Source: Chloroflexota bacterium
Lineage (GTDB): Bacteria > Chloroflexota > UBA6077
DNA: 37,753 bases
Reading direction: 5' to 3'
Assembly (NCBI GenBank): GCA_021806765.1
Contig: JAJZQR010000013.1
Coordinates: forward strand, 1 to 37,753
Shown here: positions 1 to 8,381 of the stretch, piece after piece
Position numbering within the stretch: position 1 is the stretch's first letter
Layout of the letters: every line of letters starts with the position of its first letter
Position numbers and translations under genes: made by a program
Notes under the pieces: model-generated
Told to the model about the DNA's origin: nothing
What the model saw: only the letters and a program-made list of their open reading frames with translations
The model's database searches: none

Positions 1-305
1 GGCTGACCCCTCAATCCATCGCCGAGGAGGAGCTATGGTTTCTCAGCCCGGGAGTGTGGGTTGGGCCCGCCGTCCTGGCGGCCATCCTGCTGGGCGAGCT
101 GATCTTCATTCTGGTAAGCGGCAGCGGCCAGGCAGCGGGTGTCCAGATCATCGATCCGAAGCAGTTCGGCATCACCCTCTTTGGTCCATACCTGCTGGGG
201 GTGGAGTTGGCCTCCCTGCTGCTGCTGGCAGGGCTTGTCGGGGCCTACCACCTGGGGAGGAGAGTGCCTGGTGAACCCGGTGGAAGGCCGGGGGAGGAGG
301 AGTAA
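1..305 (+). CDS. nuoJ: NADH-quinone oxidoreductase subunit J, C-terminal part
   Basis: The window opens inside this gene. The frame is open from base 3 and ends at a TAA at 303-305. About 100 residues are visible: a hydrophobic segment ([19 protein letters not shown]), then a region ending [20 protein letters not shown], which is the usual end of the NuoJ membrane subunit. A short charged tail rich in Gly, Pro and Glu follows. NuoJ is part of the proton-pumping membrane arm of complex I. The stop overlaps the nuoK start (TAATG), as is common in nuo operons, and the nuoK-L-M-N order downstream supports the call. The N-terminal part lies outside the window. Confidence 0.88.
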   Translation, partial: LTPQSIAEEELWFLSPGVWVGPAVLAAILLGELIFILVSGSGQAAGVQIIDPKQFGITLFGPYLLGVELASLLLLAGLVGAYHLGRRVPGEPGGRPGEEE

Positions 306-613
306 TGGCCACCATTCCTATGGAGCAGGGCCTAATCGTGGCGGCAGTCCTCTTCGTCCTGGGGTTGGCCGGGGTACTGATGCGCCGAAACATCCTTTTC
401 GTCCTGCTCTCCATCGAGATCATGTTGAACGCAGCCGGTCTAGCCTTCGTAGCCGCGGGTTACCGATGGGGCCAGGCCGACGGCCAGATCATGTTCATCT
501 TCATACTTAGCATGGCGGCGGCAGAGGTGTCGGTCGGGCTGGCGCTGGTTCTCCTGCTCTACCACCGGTTCAAGACCCTGGACACCCAGTCCGCCAGCAG
601 GATGCGGGGATGA
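305..613 (+). CDS. nuoK: NADH-quinone oxidoreductase subunit K
   Basis: A 102-residue protein with three membrane segments, the normal size for NuoK. Family features are visible: [24 protein letters not shown] holds the conserved glutamate in the second helix ([10 protein letters not shown]), and the third helix has [18 protein letters not shown] with a second conserved glutamate. Both acidic residues are known to belong to the proton pathway of the complex I membrane arm. The ATG overlaps the nuoJ stop by one base (TAATG), and a GGAGGAGG-type ribosome site lies just upstream inside nuoJ. nuoL starts one base after its stop, so the genes are translated together. Confidence 0.96.
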   Translation: MATIPMEQGLIVAAVLFVLGLAGVLMRRNILFVLLSIEIMLNAAGLAFVAAGYRWGQADGQIMFIFILSMAAAEVSVGLALVLLLYHRFKTLDTQSASRMRG

Positions 614-614
614 G

Positions 615-2516
615 ATGTTAGATCTGCTCTTTCTGGTCCCTATTCTGCCCCTGGCCGGCTTCCTGCTGCTGGCACTAATAGGTCCGCGACTCTCCCCCAG
701 AGACGTGGCCTACCTGGCGGTCGGATCCATCGGCGTGTCCATGGCCATAGCCTTCACGGTGGCCGCCCGCTTCCTGACCGCGCCGCCTCCAGGCTACGCC
801 TACACCCAGACCCTCTGGACCTGGATGCAGGTGGGATCCAACTTCACGCCGACCATCGGCTTCTACCTGGACGCCCTGTCGTTGGTGATGATGCTGGTGG
901 TCACCTTCGTCAGCTTCCTGATCCACCTCTACTCCACCCAGTACATGGCCGGCGAGGAGGGGTACAGCCGCTTCTTCGCCTACATGAACCTGTTCGTCGG
1001 GTCGATGCTAACCCTGGTCCTGGCGGACAATCTGCTTTTCCTCTTCCTGGGCTGGGAGGGGGTGGGCCTCTGCTCCTACCTGCTGATCGGCTTCTGGTAC
1101 CGGGATCCGGCCAACGTGCGGGCTGCCCGCAAAGCATTCGTCGTGACCCGGGTCGGTGACACGGCCTTCATCATCGGCATCTTCCTGCTGTTCACAAGCC
1201 TGGGGGCCTTCCAGATCCAGGAGTTGATGCAGAGGGCTGCCCAGCAGTGGCCCCAGGGCTACTACCTGGCCGTCGCCAGCGCCGCCCTGATCATGGGCGG
1301 CGCCCTCGGCAAGTCGGCCCAATTGCCGCTGCAAACCTGGCTTCCCGACGCCATGGCCGGTCCCACCCCGGTGAGCGCCCTGATCCACGCCGCCACCATG
1401 GTGACCGCCGGCGTCTACCTGATCGCCCGCACCAACGTGATCTTCTCCCTGGCACCGGCGGTGATGCTGACGGTGGCGGTGATCGGCGCCGTCACGCTGC
1501 TGTACGCGGGCTTCAGCGCCCTGACCCAGACGGACATCAAGCGGGCCCTGGCCTACTCCACCATCAGCCAGATCGGGCTGATGTTCCTGGCCCTGGGGGT
1601 GGGCGCCTGGTCCGCCGCCATCTTCCAGTTCATGACCCACGCCTTCTTCAAGGCCCTCCTCTTCATGGGCGCGGGCGTGGTGATCCTGGCCCTGCACCAC
1701 GAGCAGAACATGTTCAGGATGGGCGGGCTGCGCCGGGAGCTTCCCCTCACCTTCTGGACCTTCCTGGCAGGGGCGGCATCCCTGGCGGCTTTCCCCATCA
1801 TCACCGCCGGCTTTTACAGCAAGGACCTGATCCTCTACGAGGCCTGGTTCTCCGATAAGGGCAACCCATGGCTGTGGGCGGCCGGGCTGGCGAGCGCCCT
1901 GCTGACCGCCCTTTACGCCTTCCGGATAGTGTTCCTGGTCTTCTACGGGGAGATGAGGGAGCGGCCGACCTGGAGGCCCGGCCCGCAGATGCAGATCCCG
2001 CTGGTAATCCTGGCCATCCTGGCGATCTTCGCGGGCTTCCTGGATATACCCTACACCCAGATCAACGTAACCTTCTTCTCCAGCTTCTTGAGCACTGCCC
2101 TGCCGCCGGAGCCCCTCGTCCACGCCAACCCGGCCCTGGAGATCGGGCTGACCGTCGCCGCGGTGGTGGCAACCCTGGTGGGGATCTACCTGGCCTACGT
2201 CTTCTTCCTCCGAAGCCCCGCCCTCACCGCCCGTCTGGTGAGCACCTCGTGGGGAGCGACCCTGCGCCGCTGGTGGCTCGCGGGCTGGGGCTTCGACTGG
2301 CTGTACGACTGGCTGTTCGTCCGCCCGGTGGTCTGGGCGGCCAACGTCAACCGGAACGATTTCGTCGATCTGGCCTACCAGGCCATCGCCTGGGTCAATC
2401 GGATCTCCTGGCAACTGCTCAGCTACACCCAGTCGGGACAGCTACGCTGGTACGCCATGGGCGTCGCCTTCGGCGCCGTGCTCATCATTGGGATAGGGGC
2501 GTTCCAATGGTACTGA
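615..2516 (+). CDS. nuoL: NADH-quinone oxidoreductase subunit L
   Basis: A 633-residue antiporter-like proton-pumping subunit of complex I, with more than a dozen predicted membrane helices. Family motifs are clear: the N-terminal NuoL domain around FYLDALSLVMMLVVTFVSFLIHLYS, the EGVGLCSYLLIGFWY segment, and the proton-channel core with LPLQTWLPDAMAGPTPVSALIHAATMVTAGVYL. The long C-terminal part, which in complex I structures carries the lateral helix, is present (to about residue 630). The length is normal for NuoL (about 610-640). It begins one base after nuoK, and its last ten bases overlap the start of nuoM. I see no frameshift or missing motif. Confidence 0.97.
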   Translation: MLDLLFLVPILPLAGFLLLALIGPRLSPRDVAYLAVGSIGVSMAIAFTVAARFLTAPPPGYAYTQTLWTWMQVGSNFTPTIGFYLDALSLVMMLVVTFVSFLIHLYSTQYMAGEEGYSRFFAYMNLFVGSMLTLVLADNLLFLFLGWEGVGLCSYLLIGFWYRDPANVRAARKAFVVTRVGDTAFIIGIFLLFTSLGAFQIQELMQRAAQQWPQGYYLAVASAALIMGGALGKSAQLPLQTWLPDAMAGPTPVSALIHAATMVTAGVYLIARTNVIFSLAPAVMLTVAVIGAVTLLYAGFSALTQTDIKRALAYSTISQIGLMFLALGVGAWSAAIFQFMTHAFFKALLFMGAGVVILALHHEQNMFRMGGLRRELPLTFWTFLAGAASLAAFPIITAGFYSKDLILYEAWFSDKGNPWLWAAGLASALLTALYAFRIVFLVFYGEMRERPTWRPGPQMQIPLVILAILAIFAGFLDIPYTQINVTFFSSFLSTALPPEPLVHANPALEIGLTVAAVVATLVGIYLAYVFFLRSPALTARLVSTSWGATLRRWWLAGWGFDWLYDWLFVRPVVWAANVNRNDFVDLAYQAIAWVNRISWQLLSYTQSGQLRWYAMGVAFGAVLIIGIGAFQWY

Positions 2517-4138
2517 TCTGGCTCCTCATAGCTCCAGCCGCAGGCGCGATCCTGGCCTGGTCCCTGGCCCGCTGGGAGCCCAGGTGGTCACGCTGGGTCT
2601 CCCTGCTGGCCCTGGCAGCCGAACTGGCCATCGTGATCTACGTCGGTGCCTACAGTGGCCAGTTGGGGCTGTCGCCCGGCGGCCCGTGGCTCGCAGAGCT
2701 GAGCGTACCCTGGATACCCCAGCTGGGCATCGGCTTTCACCTGGCCATGGACGGACTCAGTCTGCTGATGGTAGGACTCACCGCCTTCCTCGGCCTGGTA
2801 TCTGTGGTGTCCTCCTGGAACGAGATCCAGGAACGGGTCGGCTTCTTCCATTTCAACCTGCTGTGGATGCTGTTCGGCATCACCGGGGTGTTCATCGCCC
2901 TCGACCTGTTCCTCTTCTACTACTTCTGGGAGATGATGCTGGTCCCCAGCTACCTCCTCTTCTATTGGGGCTACGAGCGACGCTTCTACGCGGCCGTGAA
3001 GTTCTTCATATTCACCCAGATAAGCAGCCTGCTGATGCTGCTGGCCATCCTGGGGCTCTTCTTCGTCCACGGCCAGGCCACCGGGACCTATACCTTCGAC
3101 TACTCGCTGCTGCTCGGCACGCCGGTGTCCCAGCCCCTGGCCAGCTGGCTGATGCTGGGCTTCTTCATCGCCTTCGCCGTGAAGCTGCCGGTGGTCCCCT
3201 TCCACAGCTGGCAGCCCGATGCCTACACCCAGGCACCCACCGCCGCCACCATCATCCTGGCCGGAGTGATGTCGAAGACCGGCGGATACGGTTTGCTCAG
3301 GTTCGTGGTGCCCCTCTTCCCGAACTCCGCCTTCGGCTTCGCCACCTTCGCCCTCGCCCTGGCGGTGGCGGGTATCCTGTACGGCGCCCTCCTGGCCTAC
3401 GGGCAGCGCGACCTGAAGCGGCTGGTCGCCTACTCCAGCCTCGGTCACATGGGCTTCGTCCTGCTGGGGGTGTTCGCCTTCAACGAGCTGTCACTCCAGG
3501 GTGTGGTGCTGTTCATGGTCGCCCACGGCGTCACCACAGGCGCACTATTCTTCCTGATCGGAGCCCTGCGGGAGAGGACCGGCACCCGCGATATGACGCG
3601 CCTGGGCGGTCTGTGGGCCACAGTACCTCGCATGGGCGGGGTAACGCTGCTGTTCGCCCTGGCCGCCCTGGGCCTCCCCGGGTTGGGCAACTTCGCCGGC
3701 GAGTTCCTGGTGCTGGTGGGGACCTTCCAGGCCAACATCGCCATGGCCGTGGCGGCCTCGGCCGGCATAGTCGCCTCGGTCATATACGCCCTCTGGTTCA
3801 TCCAGCGCACCTTCCAGGGGCCCAACGAGGGACGATGGCGGCTGCCCGACCTGTCGGTTCGAGAGGGGATCACCCTGGCGGTCATGGTAGCCACCATAGT
3901 GTGGCTCGGGCTTTACCCGCAGCCGGTGATCAACACCTTCGGCCAGAGCCTGAACAATCTGCAGCGCTACGCCGGCGCCGGGCAGGCGGAGGTCGTCCCC
4001 AACGTAGGGACCGGCGTCCCTGCCGGCCCCGCTCCGATAGTTAGTAGGGCGGGTTGTCTCAACCCGCCCGTGCCGGCCCTCACCCTGACCCTCTCCCATG
4101 GGGAGAGGGAAACCCAGGGCACAGGAGAACCCCGATGA
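2507..4138 (+). CDS. nuoM: NADH-quinone oxidoreductase subunit M with repeat-derived tail
   Basis: A 543-residue antiporter-like subunit of complex I. The start is the ATG at 2507, which overlaps the end of nuoL by ten bases; upstream in-frame sequence is only the shadow of nuoL. Motifs seen are FYYFWEMMLVPSYLL with the conserved glutamate, KLPVVPFHSWQPDAYTQAP with the conserved lysine, and LKRLVAYSSLGHMGFVLLG. The body ends near residue 510 (PQPVINTFGQSLNNLQRYAG). The last 31 codons or so are made by two palindromic repeats (4043-4071 and 4089-4109), giving an odd tail with LNPPVPALTLTLSHGERE. NuoM is usually nearer 500 residues, so the tail is probably a late gain. Its TGA overlaps the nuoN ATG (ATGA). 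Confidence 0.95.
   Translation: MVLIWLLIAPAAGAILAWSLARWEPRWSRWVSLLALAAELAIVIYVGAYSGQLGLSPGGPWLAELSVPWIPQLGIGFHLAMDGLSLLMVGLTAFLGLVSVVSSWNEIQERVGFFHFNLLWMLFGITGVFIALDLFLFYYFWEMMLVPSYLLFYWGYERRFYAAVKFFIFTQISSLLMLLAILGLFFVHGQATGTYTFDYSLLLGTPVSQPLASWLMLGFFIAFAVKLPVVPFHSWQPDAYTQAPTAATIILAGVMSKTGGYGLLRFVVPLFPNSAFGFATFALALAVAGILYGALLAYGQRDLKRLVAYSSLGHMGFVLLGVFAFNELSLQGVVLFMVAHGVTTGALFFLIGALRERTGTRDMTRLGGLWATVPRMGGVTLLFALAALGLPGLGNFAGEFLVLVGTFQANIAMAVAASAGIVASVIYALWFIQRTFQGPNEGRWRLPDLSVREGITLAVMVATIVWLGLYPQPVINTFGQSLNNLQRYAGAGQAEVVPNVGTGVPAGPAPIVSRAGCLNPPVPALTLTLSHGERETQGTGEPR
4043..4071. repeat. 29-bp palindromic repeat, copy A, inside nuoM
   Basis: Identical over 29 bases to 13199-13227. The core is an inverted repeat, GGGCGGGTT then GTCTC then AACCCGCCC, so it can form a nine-pair stem with a five-base loop. 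Diverged copies lie at 11667-11692 and, inverted, at 13247-13278. Here it is translated as part of the NuoM tail. Confidence 0.85.
4089..4109. repeat. GC-rich palindrome at nuoM 3' end
   Basis: CCCTCTCCC and GGGAGAGGG form a nine-pair stem with a three-base loop (ATG). The same style of hairpin (CCCCTTCCCC/GGGGAAGGGG) occurs at 31492-31545. It lies 26 bases before the nuoN start and encodes the LTLSHGERE part of the NuoM tail. Translations of this type are common where intergenic palindromes run into the ends of genes. Confidence 0.7.
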
Positions 4139-5577
4139 CCCTTTCCGACCTGATAACCATCCTGCCCTTCGTGGTGCTTACGGCCACTGCCGTCGCCGTG
4201 ATGCTGCTGATCGCCTTCTACCGCAACCACGCCGCGACGGTGGCCCTCACCCTGTTGGGTCTGGCGGGGGCCTTCGGCGCCCTCTTCGCCGTGCGCTTCT
4301 ACGCCCCCAGCCGGCAGGTGACCCCTCTCATCCTGGTGGACGGCTTCGCCCTCTTCTTCATGGGGTTGCTCATCGCCGCGGGGTTCGCCGTGGCACTGCT
4401 ATCCTACGGCTACCTGAAAGACCGGCCGGAGAACCTGGAGGAGTACTACCTGCTGCTCCTGCTGGCTACCCTGGGGACCTCCATCCTGGCGGCCAGCAGC
4501 CACTTCGCCTCCTTCTTTCTGGGACTGGAGATCCTCAGCGTCTCCCTCTACGGTCTGATCGCCTACCCGCGCATCCTGGAGGACAGCATCGAAGCGGCGG
4601 TCAAGTATCTGGTGCTGTCCGCGGTCTCGGCGGCCTTCCTCCTCTTCGGCATGGCCCTGATCTACTCCCAACTGGGGACCATGGAGTTCTCCAGCATCGC
4701 TTCTGCCCAGGCCTCGGGCAGCAACCCCACCAACCTGCTGGTGCTGGCCGGATCGGCCATGCTGTTCGTAGGCGTAGGCTACAAGCTGTCGGCGGTGCCC
4801 TTCCACATGTGGGCACCGGACGTGTACCAGGGCGCACCGGCGCCGGTCAGCGCCTTCATTTCCACCCTCTCCAAGGGCGGCATCTTCGCCATCCTGCTGC
4901 GCTACTTCACCGTCGTCGACATCAGGAACTACGGATCCCTCTACGTGATGATCGCCGTGGTCTCCTTCGCCTCCATGGCGGCCGGCAACCTGCTGGCCCT
5001 GCTGCAGAACAACGTGAAGCGGATCCTGGCCTACTCCTCCATCGCCCACATGGGCTACCTGCTGGTGGCCTTCCTGGCTGGAGGATCTCTGGGGGCGACG
5101 GCCGTGGCCTTCTACCTGGTGGCCTACTTCATCACCTCCCTGGCAGCCTTCGGCGTCGTCACGGTGCTTTCCGGTCCGGATCAGGAGGCCGAGAACCTGG
5201 AGGACTACCAGGGACTCTTCTGGCGGCGACCCTGGCTGGCCGCGATCTTCACGGCATCGCTCCTCTCCCTGGCCGGCATTCCGCTAACGGTGGGCTTCAT
5301 CGGCAAGTTCTACCTGCTGGCCGCCGGGGTGGGACCAGCCCTCTGGGTCCTGGTGATAACCCTGGTGGTGACCAGCACCATCGGCCTCTTCTACTACCTC
5401 CGGGTCGTCACCACGATGTTATCCCGGCCAGCCGAGGAGGCTCTCCCGATCGCGCGGCCCATCTCCTCGGCGGGAGTTCTGGCTCTCGCTGCCCTGACGG
5501 TGCTCCTCTTCTGGCTGGGGGTATTCCCCACGCCGGTGGTCCAGATGATTCAGGAGACGGTGGCGGGCCTGGGGTGA
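4135..5577 (+). CDS. nuoN: NADH-quinone oxidoreductase subunit N
   Basis: A 480-residue antiporter-like proton-pumping subunit of complex I, normal length for NuoN. The ATG at 4135 was chosen because it overlaps the nuoM stop (ATGA), has AGGAG eight bases upstream, and gives the typical hydrophobic N-terminus; the longer frame from 4054 reads through repeat sequence. Motifs are FFLGLEILSVSLYGLIAYPR with the conserved glutamate, YKLSAVPFHMWAPDVYQGAP with the conserved lysine, and VKRILAYSSIAHMGYLL. It closes the nuo operon in this window. The stop (5575-5577) is in the same frame as the next gene and only six bases from its start. Confidence 0.96.
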   Translation: MTLSDLITILPFVVLTATAVAVMLLIAFYRNHAATVALTLLGLAGAFGALFAVRFYAPSRQVTPLILVDGFALFFMGLLIAAGFAVALLSYGYLKDRPENLEEYYLLLLLATLGTSILAASSHFASFFLGLEILSVSLYGLIAYPRILEDSIEAAVKYLVLSAVSAAFLLFGMALIYSQLGTMEFSSIASAQASGSNPTNLLVLAGSAMLFVGVGYKLSAVPFHMWAPDVYQGAPAPVSAFISTLSKGGIFAILLRYFTVVDIRNYGSLYVMIAVVSFASMAAGNLLALLQNNVKRILAYSSIAHMGYLLVAFLAGGSLGATAVAFYLVAYFITSLAAFGVVTVLSGPDQEAENLEDYQGLFWRRPWLAAIFTASLLSLAGIPLTVGFIGKFYLLAAGVGPALWVLVITLVVTSTIGLFYYLRVVTTMLSRPAEEALPIARPISSAGVLALAALTVLLFWLGVFPTPVVQMIQETVAGLG

Positions 5578-5583
5578 GAAGGT

Positions 5584-6684
5584 GTGGTAGCCGCCAACAG
5601 CATCTCGCCTCGGGACGCCACCGTCTCCTTCTCCCGGCTGTTGAGAGGTAAGAGGATCACCTTCCTCCAGGGGCAGGTGAACGGCGTGGACCTGGAGCAG
5701 CGGTTGGTGGTCCTCGATGGAAGGAGTATTCCTTACCATCGCCTGGCGATCGCCCTGGGCAGCGAGACCGACTTCTTCGACGTACCCGGCCTTCAGGAGA
5801 ACTCCTTCGGACTCAAGTCCATCGAGGAGGCAAACCACCTTCACACGCAGATTCGGGAGATGTTCGCACTGGCCCGAAAGGCGACCCCCGAGGAACGCCG
5901 AGGGGCGCTCACCTTCGTCGTGGGGGGTGGCGGGTTCACCGGCGTGGAGATGGCAGGGGAACTGGCAGACTGGCTGCCGGAACTGGCGGAGGAGCACCGG
6001 ATCCCGATGCAGGAAGTCCGGCTGATCCTGGTGGAGGCCACCAGGACCATGCTGGCCGGCTTCGGCCGGCGGCCGACCCGCATGGCCCGAGAGAAGCTGG
6101 CGGCGAAGGGAGTCGAGCTGAAGATCGGGTTACCGGTGGTGAGAGCGGAGCCCGGACTGGTGCATCTGGGCTCCGGGGAGGCGATCCAAACCCGCACCCT
6201 CATCTGGGTCGGAGGGGTGAAGGCTCCCCCGCAACTGGCCGAGTGGGGGCTCGCTGCAGGCGCACGGGGCCGGGCGACCATCAACGAGTATCTGCAATCG
6301 GTCAATCACCCGGAGATCTACGTGATTGGAGATAGCTCGCTGGTGATCGAGCCGTCGACGGGTCGCCCGGCTCCCCCCTCAGCGCAGGTGGCGCTGCAGC
6401 AGGCGAGCTGTCTGGCCCGCAACATCGCGGCGGATCTGGGCCACGCGCGGCACCGTTCCTTCCAATTCTCGCCAACAGGCGACGTCATATCGCTGGGACG
6501 AAATGAGGCCATCGCCGCCTTCGGGCCTGTGGTATTCGACGGATACCAGGCTCGTGTCCTGAAGGAGGCTATCGCCCTTCGATACTACTACCGCATCGGG
6601 GGGCCGGGCCTAGCCTTGAGGAAGCTGCCGGGCTCCTGGCGAGCCACCGGCTTCGGCCCACGGGCCCTCTTCCCGGGGCTGTGA
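5584..6684 (+). CDS. NDH-2-like FAD/NAD oxidoreductase lacking its N-terminal FAD motif
   Basis: A 366-residue protein resembling type II NADH dehydrogenase (Ndh). Visible are the mid-chain dinucleotide motif VVGGGGFTGVE (residues 112-122, the NADH-binding fold) and the late flavin motif EIYVIGDSS near residue 246. The protein begins at VAANSISPRD, a segment that in NDH-2 normally comes about 60 residues into the chain. The first Gly-rich FAD-binding strand (GGGFAG type) is therefore missing, and none is found upstream because the same frame is occupied by nuoN up to its TGA. The GTG start has only a weak ribosome site (GAGAAGG). Likely a deletion product or pseudogene; another possibility is a protein that uses a separate N-terminal partner. 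The relation to NDH-2 is well supported, activity is doubtful. Confidence 0.75.
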   Translation: MVAANSISPRDATVSFSRLLRGKRITFLQGQVNGVDLEQRLVVLDGRSIPYHRLAIALGSETDFFDVPGLQENSFGLKSIEEANHLHTQIREMFALARKATPEERRGALTFVVGGGGFTGVEMAGELADWLPELAEEHRIPMQEVRLILVEATRTMLAGFGRRPTRMAREKLAAKGVELKIGLPVVRAEPGLVHLGSGEAIQTRTLIWVGGVKAPPQLAEWGLAAGARGRATINEYLQSVNHPEIYVIGDSSLVIEPSTGRPAPPSAQVALQQASCLARNIAADLGHARHRSFQFSPTGDVISLGRNEAIAAFGPVVFDGYQARVLKEAIALRYYYRIGGPGLALRKLPGSWRATGFGPRALFPGL

Positions 6685-6703
6685 GCCGCGACGCCCGGAT
6701 TCT

Positions 6704-6732
6704 CAGTACTCCACAATTTCGGGTAGAAGATC
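6704..6732 (+). repeat. Left terminal inverted repeat of the IS
   Basis: Begins CAGTACTCCACAATT and ends GTAGAAGATC. It pairs with the complement of 8053-8081 with four mismatches, three of them clustered in the centre. It lies 19 bases after the stop of the NDH-2-like gene. Confidence 0.88.
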
Positions 6733-6750
6733 CGAAACAGGGTCAGCGGG

Positions 6751-8013
6751 TCACAATCTCAGCAGGGCCGATAGCACGAAGGGATAGGCCAGGGAGTCGT
6801 GGACACCATAGCGAGCCTTGAGCGCCTCGATGAGCAGGTCGCGGAACCGGTCTAGGCGGAAAGCGTTGTCCAACCAGGCACGAGCCGCTCTCCGATCCTG
6901 ATGAGAGGTGGCAGCCAGAAGCTGGACCTTGATCCAGACCCACAGGTTGGTCAGCAGGAAGCCCACCTCGACCAGCAGCAGCCTAAGGTCGGGATAGCGG
7001 CTGGTCGTTCGCGCCTTCACCCGGTGCATCTGTCGGTAGCTGGTCTCGATACCGAACCGTTGACGGTAGGCGTCGGCGAGGCGGTTCACGGGAAGCTCAC
7101 AGGGGGCTCTACCTACGACGGCAAATGGGAGATAGTCAATACCATGCTTATCCCGTCGTCCCGCCGCATAGCGGCAAGCTACCCACAGATCGAAGGTGAA
7201 GGGGTCATCCTCGCGACTGACCATCGTATAGGTGGTGCGGTAGCTACTGCGTCCTCTCAACAGAGCCTTCATCCTCTCCCCCCGCTTGGGCAGGGCAACG
7301 ATGGAGGTAAAGGGCTGATCGGCCAGGAAGTCCAGGACCGCCACGGAGGCGAACTCCCGATCCAGGTACAAGCCACCTGATGCGGATGCCGAGACCGCCC
7401 AGACGGCCAAGCAGGTCGGCCACGATGTCAGCCAGGGACTCCTCGGCATAGACGAAGGTCAGGGCCAGGGTGACTCGCTTGCCCGCCTGGAGCACGAAGG
7501 CCGTGGCATAGGCGTGGAAGCGGGTGGTGCCAGCCTTGGCCTCTCCTCGACGCAACTGGTCCGGCTCGATCCCCTCGGTCCCATAGTAGGGCAGCAGAGT
7601 CAGATCGATGGCGACCTGGAGGCGCTGGTGGGTCAGGTTCGGTGGGAGACGCTGGACCAGGGTGGCATTGATCTCGGCTTCCAGTTCGTCCAACTCCGTC
7701 TTATTGAACAACCGACGTATCAGGTAGGTCCGCACCAGGTTGGCACTGGGAGCCTGGCGGAGTTGCTGGCAGACGCTGTCGATGCTCCGTTCCTGAGCGG
7801 CAGCGGCGATCACGACGTTGAAGATGTCGGCGTCCTGGTATCGATAGCCCTCGACACCGAGGGGGAAGTGTCCATCAGAGTCTCGACGGCCAGGGTATGG
7901 ACTTGCTCAGCAGGCACCGAGGTGGTAGCCTCCTGGGGAAGGCGTTGGGACAAGGCTTCCGCTCCTATATAGGGGGTTTGACAACGGAAGTCTGCCACCA
8001 ACGCCTTTCTCAT
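6751..8013 (-). pseudogene. Frameshifted DDE transposase (ISH3-like)
   Basis: Three overlapping minus-strand pieces together make one transposase of about 420 residues. The start is the ATG at 8013 (MRKALVADFRCQTPYIG) with a GAGGGGG-type ribosome site. A first frameshift near 7865-7875 is shown by the continuous reading FPLGVEGYRYQDADIFNVV joining the next piece. A second, near 7370-7395, joins GGLGIRI to LYLDREFASVAVLDF. The three expected catalytic acids are still visible: D in VAIDLTLLPYYG, D in YLDREF and E in FGIETSYRQ. The C-terminal part is intact to the TGA at 6751. With two shifts it should not make an active enzyme unless programmed frameshifting occurs, which is unlikely for two separate sites. 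Confidence 0.85.
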
Positions 8014-8052
8014 TGCCACCCCCTCGCTTTTGCCTACGCCCGTCCCACAGCT

Positions 8053-8081
8053 GACCTTCTACCGACAATTGTGGAGTACTG
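8053..8081 (-). repeat. Right terminal inverted repeat of the IS
   Basis: Read on the minus strand it begins CAGTACTCCACAATT and ends GTAGAAGGTC, matching the left end. The flank (ACACTG) does not repeat the left flank (GATTCT), so no target duplication is visible. Confidence 0.88.
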
Positions 8082-8310
8082 ACACTGTGTTGTGGGCTGC
8101 ACGCACACTGAGCCGCCTGCGGCAACAGCTATCTACCTTTTCGCTCATTCAGTGACAAGGGATTATGTACTTCGCGACGGCTGCTTTTCTTCATGCAAAC
8201 TATCGGAGGAAACAGTGCCATCACCGGTAATGCTGCTAGCGCCGACCAATTCAATGGAGAAGATGGAGACAAGCATGATGTCCACTACCCGGTTGATGCT
8301 GCGGACCGCC

Positions 8311-8339
8311 TTGTGGCCGGGCATCTTACCATGTATAAT
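8311..8339 (+). promoter_or_regulatory. Sigma-70-type promoter of hipBA
   Basis: A -35 box TTGTGG at 8311-8316, a 17-base spacer and a perfect -10 box TATAAT at 8334-8339. The expected transcription start is near 8346, about 32 bases before the hipB ATG. The rest of the 8082-8377 gap shows no convincing gene. Confidence 0.7.
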
Positions 8340-8381
8340 ATGTACAGTGCACCTTAGCACCATCTAGGAATGGTAAGATGC
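8321..8381. promoter_or_regulatory. 12-bp inverted repeat around hipBA promoter and start, possible HipB operators
   Basis: GCATCTTACCAT at 8321-8332 is the exact reverse complement of ATGGTAAGATGC at 8370-8381. The left arm sits in the -35/-10 spacer; the right arm covers the hipB start codon. Between them is a smaller inverted repeat, GTGC-N6-GCAC, at 8347-8360. HipB proteins are known to repress their own operon by binding inverted repeats in this position. That these arms are the HipB sites is inferred. The arms could also form a hairpin in the mRNA only if transcription began further upstream. Confidence 0.6.

Larger units (their letters stand above)
6704..8081 (-). mobile_element. Degenerate ISH3-like insertion sequence
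   Basis: A 1378-bp unit bounded by 29-bp terminal inverted repeats (6704-6732 and 8053-8081, 25 of 29 matching) that both begin CAGTACTCCACAATT. It holds one transposase gene on the minus strand, broken into three frames. Size, terminal repeat length and the DDE-type protein agree with the ISH3 group, but I name the family from memory of its protein style, so treat this as likely. No clear target-site duplication is seen next to the ends. It separates the complex I region from hipBA. Confidence 0.85.

Noticed and set aside
1008..2414. Long open frame on the minus strand across nuoL
   Set aside because: Its protein is rich in Gly, Gln, His and Asp as expected from the shadow of a GC-rich membrane gene, and the plus strand encodes a clear NuoL.
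8092..8367. Small open frames on both strands between the IS and hipB
   Set aside because: No ribosome site, no recognisable motif, and they overlap the hipBA promoter. One minus-strand frame has a mildly hydrophobic stretch but nothing to support a gene.
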